DNA of 64,000 nucleotides, from positions 48,340-112,339 of the forward strand of contig CAJUSP010000010.1 of assembly GCA_910589165.1 (NCBI GenBank), in the 5' to 3' direction. A program made the translations under genes and the position numbers. Below, one piece after another: positions 15,138 through 22,598 of this stretch. Under the pieces are notes generated by a model. It did not search any database and was not told where the DNA came from. It saw only the letters and a program-made list of their open reading frames with translations. Source of the DNA: an uncultured Adlercreutzia sp. Lineage in GTDB: Bacteria; Actinomycetota; Coriobacteriia; Coriobacteriales; Eggerthellaceae. The stretch's first letter is position 1. Each line of letters starts with the position of its first letter.

Positions 15138-17057
15138 ATGAGCCCCAAGCAAAAGCGCCTCTTGACGCGCATCATCGTCGCCCTCGTGTTGTTCGCGGCC
15201 ATTGAAGCCGCCAGCCTCACGGGCGCGCTGCACCGCCTGTTCGGCGACCCCGGCGCCGTCTACGCCGAGTTCGTCCTGTTTCTCATCCCCTACCTCATCG
15301 CCGGCTACGACGTCATCGGCGGCGCCCTGCGCGGCCTGGCCCACGGCCACGCTCTCGACGAGGACTTCCTCATGACCATCGCCACCTTCGGCGCCTTCGC
15401 CCTGGTATTCTTCCCCGACACCGACCCGCACATGGCCGAGGGCGCGGCAGTTATGCTGTTCTTCCAGGTGGGTGAGCTGTTCCAAAGCTACGCCGTGGAC
15501 AAGTCCCGCAAATCCATCGCCGACATGATGGATATCGCGCCGGAATTCGCCAACGTCATGGTGGAGGGCAAGCTTCAGCAGGTGGACCCCTTCGAGCTGG
15601 CTCCCGACGACGAGTTCATCGTCATGCCCGGCGAGCGCATCCCGCTTGACGGCACCATCATCGTCGGCGAGAGCCAGGTGGACACCGCCGCGCTTACCGG
15701 CGAGTCGGTGCCGCGCATCGCGCGCCCCGGCGACGAGGTCATCTCCGGCTGCGTGAACATGACCGGCAAGCTGGTCGTGCGCGCGAGCAAGGCCTACGAG
15801 GACTCCACCGTCAGCCGCATTCTGGAACTGGTGGAGAACGCCGCCGAGAAGAAGGCCCGCACCGAGAACTTCATCACCCGCTTCGCCCGCGTGTACACCC
15901 CCGCCGTCGTCGGCGTGGCGGCGCTGCTAGCCATCGTGCCGCCACTCTTCTTCGGCGGCGAGTGGGCCGACTGGATTCTGCGCGGCCTCACGTTCCTCGT
16001 GGTGTCGTGCCCCTGCGCGCTCGTCATTTCCGTGCCGCTGTCGTTCTTCGGCGGCATCGGCGGGGCCTCGCGCCTGGGCATCCTGGTGAAGGGATCGAAC
16101 TACCTTGAGGCCCTCGCTTCCACCGAGACCGTCGTCTTCGACAAGACCGGCACCCTCACCGACGGCACCTTCGCCGTCACGGAAGTTCGCCCCGCCGCCG
16201 GCTTAAGCGAGTGCGACCTCATCGCCACAGCCGCCCTGGCCGAGGCCTATTCCACCCACCCCATTGCCGCGTCGGTCCGCGCGGCCTTCGGCGCCGACAT
16301 CGACCACGCCCGCATCGCGAAGGTGGAAGAAGTCAGCGGGCGCGGGGTTGCCGCGGAAATCGACGGCAAGCAGGTGTATGTGGGCAACGACAAACTTATG
16401 GCCGACCACGGCATCGCCTTCGAGGCGCCTAACGCCGTGGGCACCGTGCTGCATGTGGCCGTGGACGGCACTTACGCCGGCTCCATCGTCATCGCCGACA
16501 CCATCAAGCCCACGGCCGTAGAGGCCATCACCGCCCTGCGCGACGCCGGCGTGCGCAAAACCGTCATGCTCACCGGCGACCGCACCGACGTGGCCCGCGC
16601 CGTGGCCGAGCGCCTGGGCATCGGCGAGGTGCGCGCCGAGCTACTTCCCCAGAACAAGGTAGAGGAAGTGGAGCGCCTGCTGCACGCCACCGCCGAGCAG
16701 ACCCGCGGCAAGGGCAAGCTCGCCTTCGTGGGCGACGGCATCAACGATGCGCCCGTGCTCACCCGCGCTGACATCGGCATCGCCATGGGCGCCATGGGGT
16801 CGGATGCCGCCATCGAGGCGGCCGACGTGGTGCTCATGGACGACGACCCGCGCTCCATCGCCCGCGCCATCGCCGTGGCCCGCAAGACCATGGCCATCGT
16901 GTGGCAGAACATCGTGTTCGCCCTCGGTATCAAGTTCGCCGTGCTCATTCTGGCCGCCTTCGGCATCGCCAACATGTGGATGGCCGTGTTCGCCGACGTG
17001 GGCGTGGCCGTCATCGCCATCCTGAACGCCATGCGCGCCATGAAGGTGAGAAAGTAA
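15138..17057 (+). CDS. P1B-type heavy-metal (Zn/Cd/Pb class) efflux ATPase
   Basis: This 639-residue P-type ATPase expels a divalent heavy metal using ATP. It has the membrane metal site CPC (SCPCALVIS), the phosphorylation site DKTGTLT, the actuator TGES and hinge GDGINDAP, with membrane pairs before and after the catalytic loop and a final pair near the C-terminus. No HMA domain precedes the first membrane helix; that domain is encoded separately upstream. Together with the CadC-like repressor, the features favour a Zn/Cd/Pb exporter over a copper pump. It is separated from the HMA gene by the palindromic element, and is followed by a strong terminator. Confidence 0.95.
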   Translation: MSPKQKRLLTRIIVALVLFAAIEAASLTGALHRLFGDPGAVYAEFVLFLIPYLIAGYDVIGGALRGLAHGHALDEDFLMTIATFGAFALVFFPDTDPHMAEGAAVMLFFQVGELFQSYAVDKSRKSIADMMDIAPEFANVMVEGKLQQVDPFELAPDDEFIVMPGERIPLDGTIIVGESQVDTAALTGESVPRIARPGDEVISGCVNMTGKLVVRASKAYEDSTVSRILELVENAAEKKARTENFITRFARVYTPAVVGVAALLAIVPPLFFGGEWADWILRGLTFLVVSCPCALVISVPLSFFGGIGGASRLGILVKGSNYLEALASTETVVFDKTGTLTDGTFAVTEVRPAAGLSECDLIATAALAEAYSTHPIAASVRAAFGADIDHARIAKVEEVSGRGVAAEIDGKQVYVGNDKLMADHGIAFEAPNAVGTVLHVAVDGTYAGSIVIADTIKPTAVEAITALRDAGVRKTVMLTGDRTDVARAVAERLGIGEVRAELLPQNKVEEVERLLHATAEQTRGKGKLAFVGDGINDAPVLTRADIGIAMGAMGSDAAIEAADVVLMDDDPRSIARAIAVARKTMAIVWQNIVFALGIKFAVLILAAFGIANMWMAVFADVGVAVIAILNAMRAMKVRK

Positions 17058-17094
17058 ATCAGCATTTCGGCAACCAGAAGTTCACAGACCCGCG

Positions 17095-17132
17095 CATAGC
17101 CCCCCGATTATCCGTCGGGGGGCTATGCTTTT
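17095..17132 (+). terminator. Terminator of the metal-efflux operon
   Basis: A 13-bp perfect stem (CATAGCCCCCCGA with its complement) with a 7-base loop is followed by CTTTTCT. Confidence 0.85.
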
Positions 17133-17233
17133 CTCACGCGCTGCGAACGTAGCTGGCGGCCCTCCCAACCGGTCGAGGATGCGCCGACGCGCGGCACGCC
17201 ATCTATTGGTTTCGACCACTTTGGAGGTTCGAC

Positions 17234-18484
17234 ATGAAAGACGAGAAGGAGACCCAGCGCCTCACCGATGAGAGCATTCACGTTATGGAGGGCTTCGACC
17301 CGTCCATCCTCGAGAACGTGACGGCCCCGGTGGTTTCGCTGTACATTCCCGTGCACCACACCGAGCGCGACGAGCGCCGCGCCGAATGGGACGCCGATAT
17401 GTTCAAGGATCTGATGAAGGACGCCGAGCGCACGCTGGCCGAGTCCTACGACAAGGACGCCTACAAGGGCATCGAGAAGCGCGCCAAGTACCTGCTCGAC
17501 CACGCCGACATGCCGCTGTGGCTGCACGCTGGCGAGGGCCTCGGGTTCCTGATGAACAACGACGCCGTGTACGTGTACAACCTGTCCTTCGCCCCCGATC
17601 CCATGGTGGCCGCCGGCGAGACCTACTTCGTGAAGCCGCTGCTGCGCAACTTCCAATACGGCACCGAGTACTACGTGCTGGAGCTGGGCAACGACCGCTT
17701 CAGCTGGGTGAAGGGCGACCGCACCCACGCCACGCGCCAGCAGCTGCCCAAGGAAGTGCACGACTACTTCAGCGAGCTGTTCGCTGACAGCGACGAGACC
17801 GAGGCCGACGTGCGCAAGCACGAGGAAGGCGCCCTGGACTTCGTGAGCCTTGAGGGCCACGATTCCCAGTACCACGATCGCAAGAGCCGCAACGAGGTGA
17901 AGAAGGAAGATGCCCAGCAGTGGTTCCGCTACGTGAACAAGGCCGTGGACGACTACCTGGTGCGCGACGACACCACCCCCATCATCCTGTGCTGCGACCC
18001 CGAGTACGTGAATGAGTTCCGCAAGATTTCCACCCTGCGCCACCTGCTGCCCGTCGGTATCGAGAAGGATCCGGCCGGCCTGAACGGCAAGGAGCTGCTT
18101 GAGGCGGCCCTCGGCGTCATGGACGGCATCCGCGACGCGAACATCAAGCAGGCCGCCGAGGAGTTCGCCGGAGATGCGGCCCACAACAAGGCCTCGGACG
18201 ACTGGGACAACATCGGCATGGCCCTGGCCGAGCGCCGCGTGAAGGCCCTGTTCATGGTGAAGGGCAAGGTGCTGCCCGGCGGCTTCGACATCAACACCGG
18301 CACCGTCACCTTCGACCCCAACGCTAACCCGGTCGACGACGGCTACATCGATCCGGCCGCGCCTGACATCACAGACGCCTTCGCCAAGGCCGCCCTGGCC
18401 CAGGATGCCCACATCTACATCGTCGAGCAGGATCAGATGCCCACCGACCAGCCCATCGCCGCCCTGTACCGCTACGCCGAGTAA
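17234..18484 (+). CDS. baeRF-like (bacterial archaeo-eukaryotic release-factor-like) protein
   Basis: This 416-residue soluble protein shows features of the baeRF families, bacterial relatives of the eRF1 release factor. They are an N-terminal VVSLYIPV strand, a central FVKPLLRNFQYGTEYYVLELGNDRFSWVKGD region, and a C-terminal L7Ae/pelota-like part (VKALFMVKGKVLPG, then a short final strand). Family roles are poorly known; ribosome rescue or RNA binding has been proposed. There is no signal peptide or membrane segment. It is monocistronic: a terminator lies upstream and another just after its stop. The ribosome site is TTGGAGG before ATG 17234. The family call is by motif impression and was not confirmed by search. 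Confidence 0.72.
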   Translation: MKDEKETQRLTDESIHVMEGFDPSILENVTAPVVSLYIPVHHTERDERRAEWDADMFKDLMKDAERTLAESYDKDAYKGIEKRAKYLLDHADMPLWLHAGEGLGFLMNNDAVYVYNLSFAPDPMVAAGETYFVKPLLRNFQYGTEYYVLELGNDRFSWVKGDRTHATRQQLPKEVHDYFSELFADSDETEADVRKHEEGALDFVSLEGHDSQYHDRKSRNEVKKEDAQQWFRYVNKAVDDYLVRDDTTPIILCCDPEYVNEFRKISTLRHLLPVGIEKDPAGLNGKELLEAALGVMDGIRDANIKQAAEEFAGDAAHNKASDDWDNIGMALAERRVKALFMVKGKVLPGGFDINTGTVTFDPNANPVDDGYIDPAAPDITDAFAKAALAQDAHIYIVEQDQMPTDQPIAALYRYAE

Positions 18485-18512
18485 CGCACCGCGCGCGCAA
18501 AGGCTTATACTG

Positions 18513-18541
18513 AAAGGGAGCTCTTCGGGGCTCCCTTTTTT
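18513..18541 (+). terminator. Terminator between the baeRF-like and patatin genes
   Basis: GGGAGC (18516-18521) pairs with GCTCCC (18530-18535), and the flanking AAA/TTT extend the stem. It is followed by TTTTTT, a good intrinsic terminator immediately before the patatin gene. Confidence 0.85.
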
Positions 18542-18563
18542 CATGTCGAGAAAGCGTGATCCC

Positions 18564-19532
18564 ATGCCCGAAGCATCCCAGAACGCACCAGCGCCAGCCC
18601 CCGATGCGTCAACGCGCCCCGTGCCCGACCCGGCGAGCCTTGCTATCAACCAGCCCGACGTGGCCCTCATCTTCGAAGGCGGCGGCATGCGCAACAGCTA
18701 TACGGCACCCGTGGTGGTAGAGCTGCTCAAGCGCAACCTCAACTTCGGGAAGGTCTACGGCATTTCCGCAGGATCAAGCCACACGGTGAACTACCTGGTG
18801 CGCGACCCCGTGCGCGCCCGCGCCTCCTTCGTGGAGCTGGTACAGTACCCCCGCTTCGGCGGCTGGGGCAGCTTTCTGCGCGGCACCGGCTACTTCAACG
18901 GCCCCTACCTCTACGAGGAGCTCATCGAGACGGCGCCGCCCGACGACCCCATGCGCTTCGACTGGGACACTTTCCGCGCCAACCCCGCCGACCTGCACAT
19001 CGAGGCCATGGACTGGGACACTGGCGAAACCGTCGCTTGGACCAAGGCCGACATGGTAAACGCCCACGACGTGGGGCTCATGGTGCGCGCGTCGTCCACC
19101 ATGCCCATCTTCATGCCGCCTACTACCGTGGCCGGCCGCACCTATGTGGACGGCGGCATGGGCGACAGCTGGGGCATCCTGCTGAACGCCGCGCGCGCCG
19201 ACGGCTTCGAGCGCTTCTGCATCATCCGCACTCAGCCCCGCGGCTACCGCAAGAAACCCATGGGTCGCGGCGCCCAGGCCCTGTTCCGCGCCGCCTTCCG
19301 CAAGCACCCCCTCGTAGCCGAGCGCACTATCGCCCGCTGGCAGCCCTACAACGAGCTGTGCGACGAAATCGAGCAGCTGGAGCAATCGGTCGCCGCCTGG
19401 GTGTTCTACCCCGACACCATGGAGGTCACCAACAAAACCACCGATTACCAGGCCCTCGTCAAATCCTACGAATCTGGCCAAACCCAAGCCCAACGCGACA
19501 TCGAAAGTCTGCAGGAATGGCTCACCAACTAA
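18564..19532 (+). CDS. Patatin-like phospholipase family protein
   Basis: This 322-residue patatin-like hydrolase has the oxyanion motif EGGGMRNSY near residue 38, the nucleophile elbow GISAG with Ser68, and the catalytic Asp in VDGGMGDS near 196. It probably hydrolyses acyl esters of membrane lipids; the substrate is unknown. There is no signal peptide, so it is cytoplasmic. I chose ATG 18564. The ATG at 18543 starts right at the T-run of the preceding terminator, and the frame to 18405 is a shadow of the gene before it. Neither start has a strong ribosome site. It ends at a strong terminator. Confidence 0.88.
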   Translation: MPEASQNAPAPAPDASTRPVPDPASLAINQPDVALIFEGGGMRNSYTAPVVVELLKRNLNFGKVYGISAGSSHTVNYLVRDPVRARASFVELVQYPRFGGWGSFLRGTGYFNGPYLYEELIETAPPDDPMRFDWDTFRANPADLHIEAMDWDTGETVAWTKADMVNAHDVGLMVRASSTMPIFMPPTTVAGRTYVDGGMGDSWGILLNAARADGFERFCIIRTQPRGYRKKPMGRGAQALFRAAFRKHPLVAERTIARWQPYNELCDEIEQLEQSVAAWVFYPDTMEVTNKTTDYQALVKSYESGQTQAQRDIESLQEWLTN

Positions 19533-19564
19533 AAGAACCCCCGCAAAAGCGGGGGTTCTTTGTT
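19532..19564 (+). terminator. Terminator of the patatin gene
   Basis: AAAGAACCCCCGC pairs with GCGGGGGTTCTTT across an AAAA loop, beginning right at the patatin stop codon. Confidence 0.88.
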
Positions 19565-19595
19565 CGACGCCCATTGCTGGCAATGTCAGCGAGGG

Positions 19596-19690
19596 TCCGA
19601 CAGGCGCCTGGAATTGCCCCGCCTTGGGGCCAAGTTGGCTTCGGCCAACGCCGTGCCCCAAACAAGGGGCAAGGCCAGGTGCCTGTCGGA
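19596..19690. repeat. 95-bp imperfect palindrome downstream of rplL
   Basis: TCCGACAGGC (19596-19605) is the exact complement of GCCTGTCGGA (19681-19690). The pairing continues inward with a few mismatches (CCTGG, GCCCC, TTGGGGC against GCCCCAA and GGGGC) to a central GTTGGC-TTCG-GCCAAC hairpin (19634-19649). It lies between the convergent patatin and rplL genes. It could form one long hairpin in RNA from either side. It shares the architecture, but not the sequence, of the 15001-15120 element. Confidence 0.65.
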
Positions 19691-19738
19691 GCCGCAGCGT
19701 CGAGTCGTTCGACGTTGCGTTAGCAACGGCGAAACAAA

Positions 19739-20119
19739 CTACTTCAGGGTCACAGCGGCGCCGGCTTCCTCCAGCTTGCCCTTGATCTCCTCGGCCTTCT
19801 CCTTGTTCACGCCCTCGGCGACCGGCTTCGGAGCGCCCTCGACGACCTCCTTGGCCTCCTTCAGGCCCAGGCCGGTGATCTCGCGGACAACCTTGATGAC
19901 GGCGATCTTGTTGTCGCCGAAGCCCTCGAGCACAACGTCGAAGTCGGACTTCTCCTCGGCAGCGCCGCCCTCAGCCGGAGCAGCACCAGCGGCAGCCACA
20001 GCCACGGGGGCAGCGGCGGACACGCCGAAGGTCTCCTCGATGTCCTTCACGAGCTCGGAAGCCTCGAGCAGGGACATCTCCTTCAGAGCCTCAAGAATCT
20101 CTTCACGGGTAACAGCCAT
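19739..20119 (-). CDS. rplL: 50S ribosomal protein L7/L12
   Basis: This 126-residue L7/L12 is the flexible stalk protein that recruits translation GTPases. It has the N-terminal dimerisation helix (EEILEALKEMSLLEASELVK), the Ala/Gly-rich hinge and the conserved C-terminal KIAVIKVVREITGLGLKEAK region. It lies about 90 bases after rplJ in the usual rplJ-rplL order. The ribosome site GAAAGGA is upstream of ATG 20119. Dimers would bind L10 in the ribosome stalk. Confidence 0.97.
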   Translation of the reverse strand: MAVTREEILEALKEMSLLEASELVKDIEETFGVSAAAPVAVAAAGAAPAEGGAAEEKSDFDVVLEGFGDNKIAVIKVVREITGLGLKEAKEVVEGAPKPVAEGVNKEKAEEIKGKLEEAGAAVTLK

Positions 20120-20209
20120 GTTAGTTTCCTTTCAAAGGGGGCCGGCACCTCTTTGCGCCGACCGCAAGTTCGTTTGTCCTATGCGACCCGTCTCAGGCCG
20201 CGCGAGCTG

Positions 20210-20731
20210 TTAGGCAGCTTCCTTCTGATCGGCCACGGCCTTGACGACCTGGGCCATGCCGCGGGGCACGCCGTTGATGGCGGTAGCCAGACCACGGGCG
20301 ACACCGGAAATGGCACCGGCGATCTGAGCCATGAGCTCCTCGCGAGAGGGCAGGGAAGCGATGGCCTCCACCTCGGCGGCGGAAACGGCAGCGCCTTCCA
20401 TCAGACCACCCTTGATCTCCAGGTTCTCGTTGGCCTTCGCGAACGTCTTCACCGCCTTGGCGGAAGCGGCCACGTCGGCACCGGCGAACACGAAGGCGCT
20501 GGGGCCTTCCAGCAGATCGTCCAGGGTGGGCAGCTCGGCCTCGGAGAGGGCCAGGCGAACCAGCGTGTTCTTGTAGACCTTCAGGATAGAGCCAGTTTCG
20601 CGAATGTCGCGGCGCAGCTGCTGCATCTCCTTCACGGTCAGACCACGGTAGTCCACCACCCACATGGCGGAAACGCCGTCGAGATCCTCCTTGATTGCGG
20701 CGAGCATCTCTTTGTTCTGAGCATTGGGCAT
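20210..20731 (-). CDS. rplJ: 50S ribosomal protein L10
   Basis: This 173-residue L10 is the stalk base that holds L7/L12 dimers and binds 23S rRNA. It has the typical N-terminal start MPNAQNKEMLAAIKEDL and the YRGLTVKEM motif. The C-terminal helix carries the L7/L12-binding segments. I chose ATG 20731 (MPNAQ), with AAGGAGG about 12 bases upstream, over a TTG at 20755 inside the ribosome site. It is preceded by a 240-base leader, as expected for autoregulation by the L10-L7/L12 complex. Confidence 0.95.
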   Translation of the reverse strand: MPNAQNKEMLAAIKEDLDGVSAMWVVDYRGLTVKEMQQLRRDIRETGSILKVYKNTLVRLALSEAELPTLDDLLEGPSAFVFAGADVAASAKAVKTFAKANENLEIKGGLMEGAAVSAAEVEAIASLPSREELMAQIAGAISGVARGLATAINGVPRGMAQVVKAVADQKEAA

Positions 20732-20755
20732 GTTGTACGTACACCTCCTTTTCAA

Positions 20756-20979
20756 GCACTCGGGTTCCGCCCTTCACGGGTGGGCCGCCTGCCTGAAAAG
20801 GAAACGGCCCCCGCCCATAAGACGGAGGCCGCACGAATTCACGGAAGCGAATCTTGTCGACCACCTCGGCGGGCCGCTGGCGCGATTAAACCGGCTGCGC
20901 TTCCCTTGCGGGGCGCTTTCGGTGCCTGCTGTCTTAAGTAGCGGAACAGGTTTGTTCGGTTGCCGCTCGTTTGAGCAGC
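20756..20979 (-). promoter_or_regulatory. Structured rplJ leader (L10-leader type) with an attenuator-like hairpin
   Basis: The promoter at 20986-21013 leaves an unusually long leader before rplJ. It can form several hairpins, including a GC-rich one on the minus strand (CGGCCTCCGTC...GGCGGGGGCCG) followed by TTTCCTTTT, which looks like an attenuator. L10 leaders bind L10-L7/L12 and repress the operon in many bacteria. Here the call rests on position, length and the hairpin. Confidence 0.55.
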
Positions 20980-20985
20980 TTGTCT

Positions 20986-21013
20986 ATTGTAGGGCGGCGG
21001 CGCGCGCCGTCAA
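20986..21013 (-). promoter_or_regulatory. Promoter of rplJ-rplL
   Basis: On the minus strand TTGACG (21013 to 21008) and TACAAT (20991 to 20986) are 16 bases apart, a strong sigma-70-type promoter. The -35 overlaps the 3' end of the LuxR gene. Confidence 0.82.
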
Positions 21014-22494
21014 GAGGAAATTCCCAACATCTCGAAAAGTTCCTTGCGGGAATTCACGCCGGCCTTCTCGTAAATGTGCCGCGTGTGGGCCTTGAAGGTG
21101 CCCTCGGCGATGAACAGCTCCTGTTGCACCTGGCGCCCGGTTTTGCCGGCGGCCAGCAGCGCCAGCACCTCCTGCTCGCGGGGGCTCAGGCGGCAGGAGG
21201 CGGCCAGCTCCGCGACGCGCTCGGCCGTGCGCTCCTCCTCGGCAGAGCGCTCCACCAGGCCGCCCTGCTCCAGAATGTCCACGCCCCACTTGCTGGCCAG
21301 CTCCTTCTCGGAGAACAGCAGCACCGTGGAAGCCAGGATGAGCACGCTCACCACCGCGGTAATGACAAGGTTCTCGGTGGCCGCCGGCAGGCCCGCCAGC
21401 CCCAAAGCGCCCGTGGCCGCGCCGCCCAGAAGCTCGAAAAGCTGCTCGGCGTTCTTGATGGCCATGAACGCCACAATGGCCACGCCCAGCCGCTTCGAGA
21501 TGTCATAGAGCAGAAACATCACCAGAAACGACATGAGCGAGAAGCTGATTGAAATCAGCCAGCTGGAGGCCGCCGCGCCCAGTAGGCTCTCAGCGGGGAT
21601 GAGTAGAAAGCCGCACACCATGAGCACCACCGGCGATCGGTACAGAAGCCCGATGTTGAACCGCTGCGACGCGAAGTAGGCCGTGGCGAACAGCACCGCC
21701 ATAAGGATGCCCGTGGAAAGCGACGAGTGCCGCCCGGCGCCGGCGGTCAGCTGGCTGGCGCGCATGCCGTAGGCGAAGGCGTACATGGCATACAGGGCGA
21801 ACAGCTTCCACGGGTAGGAGAACTTCGGCACCCCGCGGCGAGGGCGGTCGGTCGCGGGCACGTGGGCGTAGCAGTTCTGCAGGTACAGGGCCGCCAGCAC
21901 GGGAAGCACCAGCAGGATAACCTGGGCCTGGGCCGGCGCCATGCCCTGGCAGAAGAACGTGATGACCACGCCCAGCAGCTGGGCCGCCGCTAGAAACAGG
22001 AAGATGCGCAGCAGGTTGAAGGTCACCAGCACCTCGGCGGCCAGCAGCAGGAAGAGCCCGTAGCCCACGCCCGCCGCCAGCGAGCCTGCCACCATAAGGC
22101 CGAACGACGCGGCCGGCCACCACAGCGCGGCGGCGACGGCCACCGAGGCCGCCACCATGGCCGCAACGGCCACCGCGCGCAGGCCGCGGTTCTCGTTCAG
22201 CGGGACAAAGCGGCGAAACGCCAGGGCCAGAAGCAGGCTCACGGCAATGAAGGCCACGTCGAAAGTGATGTGCGGGTTGAAGCTCCACGAGGCCGCGTCG
22301 AGCACGGCCGAGCCGGCACCGGCTCCGGCGCCGGTGAACGTGAGCGTCGCCCAGGCCCGCGCGCAGCCATAGGCCACAATGTAGCGCCGCCCGCCCTCCA
22401 TCAGCGCGCGGCGCTCTTCCTTGCTCTCCGGGGTTCCAGCCAGTTTGCGCCCCACGCGGCCCTCCCAACTCGATTCGGCACAGTTGCTGCCCAT
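21010..22494 (-). CDS. LuxR-family regulator with polytopic membrane N-terminal domain
   Basis: This protein is about 494 residues. The first roughly 400 consist of some ten or more hydrophobic membrane segments, and a C-terminal GerE/LuxR helix-turn-helix follows (LSPREQEVLALLAAGKTGRQV, EGTFKAHTRHIYEKAGVNSR). Such membrane-sensor LuxR proteins are numerous in Eggerthellaceae and usually sit beside a Tat-exported FAD reductase gene, as here, which they are thought to regulate. The ligand is unknown; direct sensing of a small molecule by the membrane part is inferred. The start is uncertain: ATG 22494 has no ribosome site, and ATG 22401 (MEGGRRY) is an alternative. The frame further upstream is a shadow of the FAD gene. 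Confidence 0.9.
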   Translation of the reverse strand: MGSNCAESSWEGRVGRKLAGTPESKEERRALMEGGRRYIVAYGCARAWATLTFTGAGAGAGSAVLDAASWSFNPHITFDVAFIAVSLLLALAFRRFVPLNENRGLRAVAVAAMVAASVAVAAALWWPAASFGLMVAGSLAAGVGYGLFLLLAAEVLVTFNLLRIFLFLAAAQLLGVVITFFCQGMAPAQAQVILLVLPVLAALYLQNCYAHVPATDRPRRGVPKFSYPWKLFALYAMYAFAYGMRASQLTAGAGRHSSLSTGILMAVLFATAYFASQRFNIGLLYRSPVVLMVCGFLLIPAESLLGAAASSWLISISFSLMSFLVMFLLYDISKRLGVAIVAFMAIKNAEQLFELLGGAATGALGLAGLPAATENLVITAVVSVLILASTVLLFSEKELASKWGVDILEQGGLVERSAEEERTAERVAELAASCRLSPREQEVLALLAAGKTGRQVQQELFIAEGTFKAHTRHIYEKAGVNSRKELFEMLGISS

Positions 22495-22519
22495 TCTACG
22501 GCAAAACCCCGCACGCAAG

Positions 22520-22549
22520 AAGGCCGACGACCCGAGAGTCGCCGGCCTT
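22520..22549 (-). terminator. Hairpin between the FAD reductase and LuxR genes
   Basis: AAGGCCGACGAC and GTCGCCGGCCTT form a 12-bp stem with one mismatch and a 6-base loop. On the minus strand it is followed by CTTGCG, a moderate intrinsic terminator for the FAD gene. Confidence 0.6.
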
Positions 22550-22598
22550 GAGGGAATCGGCCGGGCCTGGGGAGGGGCAGCCCGGCGTTCGGGAAAGC

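Noticed and set aside
20153..20941. Long plus-strand frames opposite rplJ, guaA, leuC, feoB and the Tad genes
   Set aside because: They are opposite-strand shadows typical of GC-rich coding DNA, with His/Arg/Gly-rich products, no ribosome sites and clear real genes on the other strand.
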